In this document: positions 33,832-41,881 of the stretch, in pieces
Layout of the letters: every line of letters begins with the position of its first letter
Position numbering within the stretch: the first letter of the stretch is position 1
Translations under genes and position numbers: made by a program
Notes under the pieces: model-generated
Told to the model about the DNA's origin: nothing
Seen by the model: the letters and a program-made list of their open reading frames with translations, nothing else
Databases searched by the model: none
NCBI GenBank assembly: GCA_963836425.1
Contig: CAWIJJ010000003.1
Location: 505,070 to 569,069, forward strand
Reading direction: 5' to 3'
From: CAWIJJ01 sp963836425
GTDB lineage: Bacteria > Acidobacteriota > Terriglobia > Bryobacterales > Bryobacteraceae
DNA length: 64,000 nt

Positions 33832-33867
33832 TAAGTCCCCAGTTCATTCGGGAGGGAAGAGTACGTC

Positions 33868-34419
33868 ATGACTTATTACGGCGCAGAAGAGCTCGCACGC
33901 TCGTTCCGCACGGTCCGCGCGAATACGATCAAAATTGCCGAAGAGATACCCGAGGAAAAGTACGGCTTTCGTCCGGCGGAGGGATGCCGCTCGATTGCGG
34001 AGACGCTGGTGCACATTGCGGTGATGACGCGCGTGCCGGAGCGGATCCACGCGATCGAGCACCTCAGCACGCTGGTCGGATTCGATTTCTTCGGGTTCAT
34101 GAACGAATTGCAGGCAGAGGTGAAGGCGCCGCGCACCAAAGCCCAGATACTGGAACTGTTGCGCATCGAGGGCGAAAAGTACGCCACCCTTTTGGAGGGC
34201 GTCTCGGAGGCCTTTTTGGGTGAACAGGTCACATACCCGGAAGGAATGCAGCCGCCGGTGAAATCGCGCTTCGAAATGCTGATCGCCCCCAAGGAACACG
34301 AGATGCATCACCGCGCCCAGTTGATGGTGATTGAACGGATGCTCGGCATCACGCCGCACCTCACGCGGCATATGCAGGAGCGAATTGCGGCGATGCAGTC
34401 GGCACAAGCGGGCCGCTAG
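33868..34419 (+). CDS. DinB-family putative metal-dependent hydrolase
   Basis: 183 residues. It has the four-helix-bundle pattern of DinB/YfiT proteins with potential metal ligands at ETLVHIA (His) and KEHEMHHRAQLMV (two or three His) in the last part. Such proteins bind a divalent metal and include thiol-dependent transferases. GGGAGGGAAGAG lies upstream of ATG 33868. It is convergent with the DapF-like gene. Substrate unknown. Confidence 0.85.
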   Translation: MTYYGAEELARSFRTVRANTIKIAEEIPEEKYGFRPAEGCRSIAETLVHIAVMTRVPERIHAIEHLSTLVGFDFFGFMNELQAEVKAPRTKAQILELLRIEGEKYATLLEGVSEAFLGEQVTYPEGMQPPVKSRFEMLIAPKEHEMHHRAQLMVIERMLGITPHLTRHMQERIAAMQSAQAGR

Positions 34420-34442
34420 CCGGCTGCGTGCGCCCCACCGCT

Positions 34443-35237
34443 CTACCCCAGGAACGTGCCTTCCGCGATAATCTGCGCCGGGCCTGTCAGAAAGATCTCG
34501 CCATCGAAGCGAACGTTGATTTCTCCCGCCGGTGTGAGCACCCGCACCGGCCACTCCGTCATTCCGCGCGCCACCGCCGCCGCCGCCGCGCCCGTGGATC
34601 CGGTCCCGGAACTCATCGTTTCACCTGCGCCGCGCTCATAAAAGCGCACTTCAATCGTGTGTTCGTCCACCGCCCGGATGAACGAAACGTTGGTGCGGTT
34701 GGGAAACTGCGCATGCGATTCGATCTCCGCACCCATCCCGCGCCAGTCGAAATCGAAACTCTCCACCGGGACCGCGCACTGCGGATTCCCCACCCACAGC
34801 AGCACCACGTCGCGCGGCCCGCCCGATAGCGGCAGATCGAATCGCAGTTCGCGAACCTCCGCACGCCCCATGTTCATTTCGAAAACGAACCAGAGTTCGC
34901 TCCGTTCCAGCAGGCGCAGGGACTTGAGCCCCGCGCCCGTGATGATCCGGACCACGCCCGCCGCGTACCGGTGGCGGATCAGAAACGCCGCGGCGCAGCG
35001 CGTCCCATTCCCGCTGATCTCCGCCGTGCTGCCGTCGGAATTGTAGAGCTGAATCGCGCCCTCCGATTCCGCGCTGGCGGGCGGCGAAACCAGCATCCAG
35101 CCATCCGCGCCCACCCCCGTGTGGCGGTCGCAAATCGCCCGCGCCATCGCCGCGCGGTCGCCTTCCGGAGCGTCCGCCGCCCACGTCAGCAGAAAGTCGT
35201 TCTTGGCTCCGTGCGCCTTGGTGAAGGGAATCCTCAT
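34443..35237 (-). CDS. Diaminopimelate epimerase-like protein with both catalytic Cys replaced by Ser
   Basis: 264 residues from ATG 35237, overlapping the preceding stop (ATGA). The fold is clearly DapF: two mirror-image halves, with ISGNGTRCAAAF (Ser75-Gly-Asn-Gly) and MSSGTGSTGAAAA (Ser210-Gly-Thr-Gly) at the two active-site loops. In DapF of Haemophilus and E. coli the loops read CGNG and CGSG, and the two Cys (73 and 217) act as acid and base. Both are Ser here; a Cys remains at position 81 but not at the catalytic place. The enzyme may have another activity or rely on a different mechanism, so I do not give the symbol dapF. It is the last of four overlapping genes. Confidence 0.82.
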   Translation of the reverse strand: MRIPFTKAHGAKNDFLLTWAADAPEGDRAAMARAICDRHTGVGADGWMLVSPPASAESEGAIQLYNSDGSTAEISGNGTRCAAAFLIRHRYAAGVVRIITGAGLKSLRLLERSELWFVFEMNMGRAEVRELRFDLPLSGGPRDVVLLWVGNPQCAVPVESFDFDWRGMGAEIESHAQFPNRTNVSFIRAVDEHTIEVRFYERGAGETMSSGTGSTGAAAAAVARGMTEWPVRVLTPAGEINVRFDGEIFLTGPAQIIAEGTFLG

Positions 35238-35572
35238 TGCGAAATCGGTTCCACTTCCACCGCCGTCCCGTAGGCCAGCACCTCGGTCACGCCCTGCATG
35301 ATCTCGGTAGCGTCGTAGCGCGCCCCGATAATCGCGTTCGCGCCCAGCGCGCCGGCATGGTCGATCATGATTTCGAATGCGTCCTGCCGGGTGCGTTCGC
35401 ACAGGCTGCTGAACAGCGTGATGTTGCCCCCGACGATGGTTTGCAACCCGGCGCCGATCGTCCCGAAAAGCGATCGGGATCGCACCACGATGCCCCGCAC
35501 CACGCCCAGGTTCCGCCGCACGCGGAAGCCGGGAAGATCAAATGCCGTCGTCACGTTTTCATGAGGGACCAT
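35234..35572 (-). CDS. YbjQ/UPF0145 family protein
   Basis: 112 residues, the usual size. The family pattern is clear: GVVRGIVVRSRSLFGTIGAG, TRQDAFEIMIDHAGALGANA and IIGARYDATEI, followed by a Tyr-Gly-Thr-Ala-Val strand. YbjQ proteins form pentameric rings and are sometimes called heavy-metal binding, but their role is not known. It overlaps the upstream membrane-protein gene by 14 bp and the DapF-like gene by 4 bp. Confidence 0.9.
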   Translation of the reverse strand: MVPHENVTTAFDLPGFRVRRNLGVVRGIVVRSRSLFGTIGAGLQTIVGGNITLFSSLCERTRQDAFEIMIDHAGALGANAIIGARYDATEIMQGVTEVLAYGTAVEVEPISQ

Positions 35573-37133
35573 TTCTGCCTCCAGAGTACCGGTAGATTTC
35601 GATTACCGGCTCGTTCTTGATACTGATCGTTTTCTCGAGCGTATAGCGGATTCCGGATCTTCGTGCCAGCTCGATAGCCGCCCGGACCGGGTCGGATTGG
35701 TTGGGGCGATACGCGGCGATCGCCCACTCTTCGTGCAGGAAAAGATCCGGCCGGCGCACCGCGGCTTCCCACGGTATGCCGTTGTTCACAGTAAAGGTTT
35801 CGCTCAACGGCAGGCCCATCTGGCGGACGATGCCGGCCACGTCTCCGAACGAAGTGAAGATGCCGGAGCCACGCACGTACCGCGGCCCGAGGAAACGGGC
35901 GGCTTCGCGAGTCCATGCGAGCCTCCCTTCGGAATTCGCGCGCGACTCCGCCCACGTGATCCAGTTCTCCGGTCCCGGATGCGCCGCCCAGTGGATTGTT
36001 CCCGCCACCACCACCAGCGCCGCCACGATGCCGCGGAAACGCGCGGGCACCGCCAGCACCAGAGCCGACGCGGCGAAGGCCAGCAGCGGCAGCGCGGCCA
36101 GGCCGTAGCGCGTGTTGTACCAGGAATGCGGCCACAGGTTCGGAACGTAAATCGGCGTGCCGCCCGACGAGTGATTGCTCAGGATGTAAAAGAACGGCGG
36201 CAGTGCCAGCAGCAGCAGCGGCCAGAAGGCGCGCCGCGCGAGGGCCACCACCACTCCCGCCGCGCCCATCAGGGCCAGCCCCGGGCCCGTGCACCACTCC
36301 ACCGCCGCGCGATAGTACATCCACGCGAGACGCCAGTCGTGATACCCCGGGTACGGTTTCCCGCCCTGAATGGCGCGCGGCGCGTAAGGGCCGCGATAGA
36401 AATCGAGGGCGTCGCCGGTCAGGTACCAGTTGCTCGCCATCCAGTAGAGCGGACCCGCGCCGGCAATCGCGCAGAACAGGGCGGCGGCCTGAAAGCGGCG
36501 TCGCGAGCCGGCAATCAGAATGTAGGCGGCCACGAACGGAATCAGGAACCAGCCTTCGTAGCGCGTCAGCGCGGCCGCGCAGACCGCCGCGCCCGCACCC
36601 GCCACGGCGCCGAATCCCTGGGTCTCGCGAAAACGCACCGTGAAGTACAGCGCCGCCATCAGCTCGCCGTAGAAATAGCCCTCCGTCATCGACGTGGACT
36701 GAAGGTACAGCAGGTTCGGATTCAGCGTGGCCAGCGCCGCGGCGGCGAAGGCCGCGGCCGTGGAGTCGAAGATCCTCCGCACCGCCGCAAACAGAAAGAC
36801 GCCGCCCATGATGAAGAATGCGGCCGGAGCAAAGGACGCCGCGATGCCGCTCCGCCACCACGCGTCCACCTGCGCGAAAGGCATCGTCAGCACGTGCGGC
36901 AGCGGCAGCCACACCGTGCCGACCTGATCGTAGCCCGGCGTACGGTTGTCGATCAGGTTGCGCGCGATATTGAGGTGCGCTTCCGCGTCCCCGTACCATT
37001 GCAGCCAGCCGTTCGAAAAGAAATACCAGACGGCCAGCACGCTCGCCGCTGCAACCCCGAGAGCGGCCAGCGCCGTCGCCGGCTTAGAACGCGGTGCAGT
37101 TCTGGAATTCGTGATAGCGCGCCTCGATCTCAT
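35559..37133 (-). CDS. GT-C type membrane glycosyltransferase-like protein
   Basis: 524 residues with about 11 predicted transmembrane helices. After the first helix comes WLQWYGDAEAHLNIARNLI, whose Asp-x-Glu in the first loop matches the catalytic loop of GT-C enzymes (PMT/ArnT-like), followed by a conserved-looking PLPHVLTMPF. The C-terminal 100 residues form a soluble domain. It probably transfers a sugar from a lipid-linked donor outside the cytoplasmic membrane; acceptor unknown. ATG 37133 is the only reasonable start and puts 50 bp inside the end of the PfkB gene; the end overlaps YbjQ by 14 bp. Confidence 0.8.
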   Translation of the reverse strand: MRSRRAITNSRTAPRSKPATALAALGVAAASVLAVWYFFSNGWLQWYGDAEAHLNIARNLIDNRTPGYDQVGTVWLPLPHVLTMPFAQVDAWWRSGIAASFAPAAFFIMGGVFLFAAVRRIFDSTAAAFAAAALATLNPNLLYLQSTSMTEGYFYGELMAALYFTVRFRETQGFGAVAGAGAAVCAAALTRYEGWFLIPFVAAYILIAGSRRRFQAAALFCAIAGAGPLYWMASNWYLTGDALDFYRGPYAPRAIQGGKPYPGYHDWRLAWMYYRAAVEWCTGPGLALMGAAGVVVALARRAFWPLLLLALPPFFYILSNHSSGGTPIYVPNLWPHSWYNTRYGLAALPLLAFAASALVLAVPARFRGIVAALVVVAGTIHWAAHPGPENWITWAESRANSEGRLAWTREAARFLGPRYVRGSGIFTSFGDVAGIVRQMGLPLSETFTVNNGIPWEAAVRRPDLFLHEEWAIAAYRPNQSDPVRAAIELARRSGIRYTLEKTISIKNEPVIEIYRYSGGRNGPS

Positions 37134-38001
37134 CGCGAGTCAGCGTGCGAAAACGGTCCACGCCGAACTTTTCGCAACAGAAGCTGCCCATCACCGAGCC
37201 GTAGATCACCGCGCGGCGCAGTTCGGCGAAATCGATGCCTCCGTTGCGCGGTTCCACTCCCCGTCCCGCCAGGTAGCCGATGAAGCCGCCGGCGAAGCAG
37301 TCGCCCGCACCGGTCGGATCGAACACGTCTTCCAACAGGTAGCCCGGCGCCATGAAGTGGCAGCCCCCGTGAAACAGCACCGCTCCGTACTCGCCGCGCT
37401 TGATCACCAGCGTGGAAGGCCCCATGTCCATGACCTTCGCCGCCGCCCGCCGCAGATTGCCTTCGCCCGAGAGCAGGCGCGCTTCCGAATCGTTGATCAG
37501 CAGGAAATCCCACTCCCGGATCGTGGCCAGCAACTCCTCGCGAAAATCGTTGATCCAGTAATTCATCGTGTCGCCGCCCGTGAGCTTCACCGCCGGCATC
37601 TGCGCGCGCACGCTTCTCTGTAACGCCGGCTGAATGTTGCCGAGCAGCAGATAGGGCTCCGACCGGTACGATTCCGGCAGTTTGGGATTGAAATCCGCAA
37701 ACACGTTGAGGTCCGTCTGCAACGTCGTGCGGTCGTTCATGTCGGCCGAGTAGACGCCCTTCCAAAAAAAGGTCTTGCCCGCCACGCGCTCGAGGCCCGC
37801 CAGGTCGATGTTCCGCGACGCCAGCAGGTCGACATCCTCATGGGCGAAATCTTCGCCGACGATGCCCACCAGTTTCACCGGACCGAAATAGCTCGCGGCG
37901 AGAGAGATGTACGTGGCGGCGCCGCCCAGCATGCGATCCACCGTTCCGTGCGGCGTCTCCACGCCGTCGTATGCAACCGATCCAACTACGATTAGGGACA
38001 T
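37084..38001 (-). CDS. PfkB-family carbohydrate kinase
   Basis: 305 residues from ATG 38001. The opening LIVVGSVAYDGVETPHG and GGAATYISLAASYFG fit the substrate-binding start of the PfkB/ribokinase family. The C-terminal signature DVFDPTGAGDCFAGGFIGYL carries the catalytic Asp and the anion hole for ATP. It phosphorylates a sugar, nucleoside or related alcohol; the substrate is not evident. It leads a block of four overlapping minus-strand genes. Proteins of this subtype are often annotated as sugar or adenosine kinases. Confidence 0.9.
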   Translation of the reverse strand: MSLIVVGSVAYDGVETPHGTVDRMLGGAATYISLAASYFGPVKLVGIVGEDFAHEDVDLLASRNIDLAGLERVAGKTFFWKGVYSADMNDRTTLQTDLNVFADFNPKLPESYRSEPYLLLGNIQPALQRSVRAQMPAVKLTGGDTMNYWINDFREELLATIREWDFLLINDSEARLLSGEGNLRRAAAKVMDMGPSTLVIKRGEYGAVLFHGGCHFMAPGYLLEDVFDPTGAGDCFAGGFIGYLAGRGVEPRNGGIDFAELRRAVIYGSVMGSFCCEKFGVDRFRTLTRDEIEARYHEFQNCTAF

Positions 38002-38057
38002 GTAACAGACGATTGTAGCAACGCGGCCGGTTCCGCCACGGTGAAACTCCGGCAGGG

Positions 38058-38351
38058 CTACTCCGGAAAGATCTGGCTGGTGAGATCTTCCTGCTTGCGC
38101 GGCCGCGACGCCTCCCAATAACCGGCCGCGAACGCAATGGCCGCCAGAATCCAGATGGCAATATCGATCGTGTCTATCTCGTGGCGAAACGCGACTGCGG
38201 CAAGACAGACGGTCGCCCGCAGGATCCAGGCGTAGAGCCTGGAAATTCTCACCGCGCCTCTCCGGAAGGCCACCAGCGACCGGGCGGCCATATAAACGCA
38301 GCCGAGGGCCAGCACGCCCAACACGCCACGCATGAACTCGAGCGATGGCAT
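38058..38351 (-). CDS. Small membrane protein, unknown function
   Basis: 97 residues from ATG 38351 (an in-frame GTG sits directly before). Two to three hydrophobic segments are visible (GVLGVLALGCVYMAARSLV, ATVCLAAVAF and IDIAIWILAAIAFAAGYW), with a short charged cytoplasmic tail. It lies 56 bp upstream of the PfkB gene in the same orientation and may share its transcript. No family recognised. Confidence 0.65.
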   Translation of the reverse strand: MPSLEFMRGVLGVLALGCVYMAARSLVAFRRGAVRISRLYAWILRATVCLAAVAFRHEIDTIDIAIWILAAIAFAAGYWEASRPRKQEDLTSQIFPE

Positions 38352-38448
38352 CACCTAGAGTTTGCCACAACGGCCGCCCTGCCGCGCACGCCGCCTTTCC
38401 TCAAAAAAGGACTGGCCATTCCCGCAGGCGCCGCGTCACAATCTACCT

Positions 38449-39459
38449 ATGAAGACGGCACGGATTGCGCTGATGATGCTGGCTCTGGGCGGCGGCCTGT
38501 TTGGCGCCAGGACCATGCAGGTGTTCTTCATCGACGTGGAGGGTGGCCAATCGACGCTGGTGGTTTCGCCGGACGGCGAGTCGCTGCTGATCGATACCGG
38601 CTGGCCGGGATTCAACAAGCGGGATGCCGATCGCATCGCCCTGGCCGCGAAGGAAGCCGGGGTGAAGCGCATCGACTACCTTGTGGTGACGCACTATCAC
38701 ACCGATCACGCCGGCGGAGTGCTGCAACTCGCCGGCAAGCTGCCCATCCGGAACTTCGTCGACCACGGTCCGAGCGTCGAAAAGGGCGGCGCCGCCGACC
38801 AGTTGTACGCAGCCTACGAAGACGCCGCGAGCAAAGGCGCGCACGTGCTGGCCAGGCCCGGCGATACCCTGCCGGTGAAGGGCCTCTCGGTGACCGTGGT
38901 CGCAGCCAACGGAGAGCCTCTCGCCCGTGCCCTCCCGGGAGCCGGCCAGCCGGGCGCGGACTGCGCCGCGTTTCAGAAAAAGGCCGTCGACCCCAGCGAA
39001 AACGCGCGCTCCATCGGGCTCATGATTCAGTTCGGCGGCTTCCGCATGTTGGATCTTGGCGACCTGACCTGGAACAAGGAATACGACCTGGTGTGCCCCG
39101 CCAATAAGCTCGGCAGCGTGGACGTGTTCGTCGTTTCGCACCACGGCCTCGACCAGTCCAACTCGCCGCAGTTGCTGAAATCCATCTCGCCGCGCGTGGC
39201 CGTCATGAACAACGGCGCGCGCAAGGGCGGAAGCCCGGCTGCGTGGCAGACGGTCCACGATACGCCCGGCCTGGAGGACCTCTGGCAGCTTCACTTCTCC
39301 GTGGCGGGCGCCGAAGCCCATAATTCGGCCGACCCGTTCATCGCCAACGTGGACGAGATTTGCCAGGGCAAATGGCTGCGGATGGTCGTAAAGGAAGACG
39401 GCTCGTATACGGTCTCCAACAGCCGCAACAAATACGAGAAGAGCTACGCCAGAAAATAG
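38449..39459 (+). CDS. Secreted metallo-beta-lactamase-fold hydrolase (ComEC/Rec2-like)
   Basis: 336 residues from ATG 38449; the open frame starts at 38362 but only this start yields a signal peptide (ARIALMMLALGGGLFGA). FFIDVEGGQSTLVVSP, LLIDTGWPG and VTHYHTDHAGGV form the MBL metal site (HxHxDH), and later LDLGDLTW and VVSHHGLDQSN give further ligands. The spacing resembles the hydrolase domain of ComEC/Rec2-type proteins. It acts in the periplasm or outside the cell; substrate unknown, possibly phosphodiesters or lactones. Confidence 0.88.
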   Translation: MKTARIALMMLALGGGLFGARTMQVFFIDVEGGQSTLVVSPDGESLLIDTGWPGFNKRDADRIALAAKEAGVKRIDYLVVTHYHTDHAGGVLQLAGKLPIRNFVDHGPSVEKGGAADQLYAAYEDAASKGAHVLARPGDTLPVKGLSVTVVAANGEPLARALPGAGQPGADCAAFQKKAVDPSENARSIGLMIQFGGFRMLDLGDLTWNKEYDLVCPANKLGSVDVFVVSHHGLDQSNSPQLLKSISPRVAVMNNGARKGGSPAAWQTVHDTPGLEDLWQLHFSVAGAEAHNSADPFIANVDEICQGKWLRMVVKEDGSYTVSNSRNKYEKSYARK

Positions 39460-39516
39460 GAACCGAACCGGCCGGCCATGTAGCGCCCGCGCCGTGTTTC
39501 TGCCAAACTGACCGGC

Positions 39517-40404
39517 ATGAGTAACTCCGAGTCCTGGCCGCCGCTGCCGTTGCACGAATGGCAGGATACCTACCGCACTCTCCACATGTGGACACAGATC
39601 GTGGGCAAGATCCGCATGGCGCTGTCCCCGCCTTTGAATCACTGGTGGAACGTGACGCTCTACGTCAATTCCCGCGGCCTGACCACGGGGCCGGTGCCGT
39701 ATCCTTCCGGAATCTTCGAAATCCAGTTCGACTTTCAGGAACACGAGCTGGGCATTTCCACCAGCGAAGGCGCCCGGGCCTCCCGCCCCTTGCAGGCCGA
39801 GCCCGTAGCCGGTTTCTACAAAGGCGTCTTCGAGAGCCTGGCATCGCTGGGCATCACGGCGGAAATCGACCTCCATCCCCAGGAGGTTGCCGACCCCGTG
39901 CCGTTTGACCGCGATACCGCTCACCGCTCGTACGACGCGCAGTATGCCAATCGTTTCTGGCGCATCCTGGTCTCCAGCAGTAAGGTGCTCGAGCGGTTCC
40001 GCGCGAAATTCCTCGGCAAATGCAGCCCGGTCCATTTCTTCTGGGGCAGTTTTGACCTGGCGTGCACGCGTTTTTCCGGGCGGCCCGCTCCGCCGCGCAA
40101 GGGCGTAATCAGCGGTCCGGCTTACTCGCACGAAGTATCGAGCGCCGGCTTCTGGCCCGGAGGCGGCGCTATCGACGGCCCGGCCTACTACTCCTACATG
40201 GTTCCCAAGCCGGACGGTCTCGAAAAGGAGTCCATACGGCCGGCAGCCGCAGGTTGGAACGCCGAAGTCTCGGAATTCATCCTGATGTACGATGACATGC
40301 GCCGCGCGGACTCTCCCGAGCAGGCCTTATACGAGTTTCTGGAGAGCACCTACGATGCGGGCGCGCGTCTCGCGAATTGGGATCGCTCCGCGCTGGAGGC
40401 TTGA
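39517..40404 (+). CDS. DUF5996 family protein
   Basis: 295 residues. The opening WPPLPLHEWQDTYRTLHMW and NHWWNVTLYVNSRGLTTG are typical of DUF5996, followed by the central FWGSFDLACTRFSGRPAPP and a WNAEVSEFILMYDD near the end. The family has no known function; no metal motif or signal peptide is obvious, so it is probably cytoplasmic. It lies 57 bp after the MBL gene, in the same orientation. Confidence 0.88.
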   Translation: MSNSESWPPLPLHEWQDTYRTLHMWTQIVGKIRMALSPPLNHWWNVTLYVNSRGLTTGPVPYPSGIFEIQFDFQEHELGISTSEGARASRPLQAEPVAGFYKGVFESLASLGITAEIDLHPQEVADPVPFDRDTAHRSYDAQYANRFWRILVSSSKVLERFRAKFLGKCSPVHFFWGSFDLACTRFSGRPAPPRKGVISGPAYSHEVSSAGFWPGGGAIDGPAYYSYMVPKPDGLEKESIRPAAAGWNAEVSEFILMYDDMRRADSPEQALYEFLESTYDAGARLANWDRSALEA

Positions 40405-40504
40405 GAGGCTCGCCCGGATCTGAAGTGGTTGGTAGAAATGGCCGCGTGCTTCCCAAAGTTATCAATGCTTTCCAGTTCCGGCATGCGGTACCATCGCGTT
40501 TCAA

Positions 40505-41765
40505 GTGCCCAGGCGCGTGCCGATCGCAGCACTACTCTTCATCGCTGCATTTATCACAACAGCGTTTCAGTATTCGACTGTTCGCCTGGGAGACGGTTAT
40601 GAAACGCTCGCGATCGCCCGCAATCTGGCGGAACACGGCCAGTTTGGCAATCCCTTCAGCCCGCGCCTAACCGGCCCTACGGCCATCACGGCTCCGCTCT
40701 ATCCCGCCTTTCTTGGCCTGCTGATCTGGATTTTCGGCAACTCCATCCCCTTCGCGCTGGCCATCGACGGCTTTACGCTGATCGTGCATGCAACGCACGC
40801 CGCACTTCTGCCGTCTGTTTCCGAACTGATTTTTCTGGACCGCCGCCCCGGAATCTGGGCCGCGATAATCACGATCGTCCTTCCGGTGTTTTTTCTCTTT
40901 CCGCAGTACGAAATCATGTTGGTGGCGACCGGATTGATGTTCTTCTGTCTTGCGACCGGCCGCCGCGATTGGGATGGGATTCCATCTGCCTTAAGTTGCG
41001 GCGTCGGAATCGGCCTGCTCGCGCTTCTCAACCCGGCGGCGATGTTGGTTGCCGTCTTATGGTTCGCCTACCTGCTCTGGCGCCGGCGCCCTGCCCGCGC
41101 CAGCCGTGTGGTTCTCTGCGTCGCCTTGGCAGCGGCAGCCACTCTGGCGCCCTGGACTTTTCGCAACTATCGTCAGTTTCATAGCCTGTTTTTCGTCCGC
41201 GACAATCTCGGCCTGGAGCTTTACATCGCAAATAACGATCTTGCCGGGGCCAGTTTCGCGACTAACGAGGAAAACGGCTGCCATCGGCCGGCTGCATCCT
41301 AACCGCTCCGACGACGAAAGCCGCGAATGCGCGGCGCTCGGGGAAGTCGAATACTGCCGCCGGCGCGGCGCTTTGGCGATCGATTGGATACGCACCCACC
41401 CGGCGCGGTTCGCGAGTCTCACCGCCGCGCGGATGCGCATGTTCTGGTTCCCTGACGAGGACGGCTCACCCTGGCACGCGCGTTCCGTCGCCTTCGTGTC
41501 GATCTCCGGATTCATGGGAGTCCTGCTTCTTCTCCGGCGACGCAATCCGGCTGCCGCATTCCTGGCCACTGCGTTGTTGTTGTATCCCATCCTCTACTAC
41601 TTCGTTCAGTCCGACCCGCGGTATCGCACGCCAATCCTGTGGATTCCGCTCCTTGCTACGGGCTATCTTCTTGCGGCTGTCATCGAGAGCGTGTTGCGTT
41701 GGCTCGAAAAGACAAGGTCTGGCAATCTGGCGCGAATATCGCGGGCTTTTCGGGTTTCATCCTAA
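40505..41765 (+). CDS. GT-C type membrane glycosyltransferase-like protein, frameshifted
   Basis: The first part runs in frame from GTG 40505 to TAA 41300-41302 (265 residues). The second part continues in the +1 frame to 41765. Joined near 41288, they give about 419 residues with nine or so transmembrane helices. The first loop has RLGDGYETLAIARNLAEHG, a GT-C-like acidic motif. Near the joint, NGCHR should be followed directly by LHPNRSDDESREC; the DNA instead has four extra bases (CCGG, 41288-41291) or one extra G. The split leaves the C-terminal soluble part separated from the membrane part. Probable function: transfer of a sugar from a polyprenyl donor; substrate unknown. Confidence 0.78.
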
Positions 41766-41818
41766 TCCGCCCCTGGCGGGCTCGTCGAAGCGGATCAGCG
41801 GCACATCCCGGCTTCCCC

Positions 41819-41857
41819 AAAAAAAAGGCCGCCCACCCCCTGGCAGGGCGAACGGCC
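41819..41857 (-). terminator. Rho-independent terminator of the TonB-receptor gene
   Basis: Read on the minus strand, GGCCG-tt-CGCCC pairs with GGGCGGCC and is followed by eight T residues (A-run at 41819-41826 on the plus strand). It lies 25 bp after the receptor stop. The convergent plus-strand gene ends at 41765, so this element may also insulate the two. Confidence 0.72.
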
Positions 41858-41881
41858 ATTTGAGTACAGATTCAGGATCGA

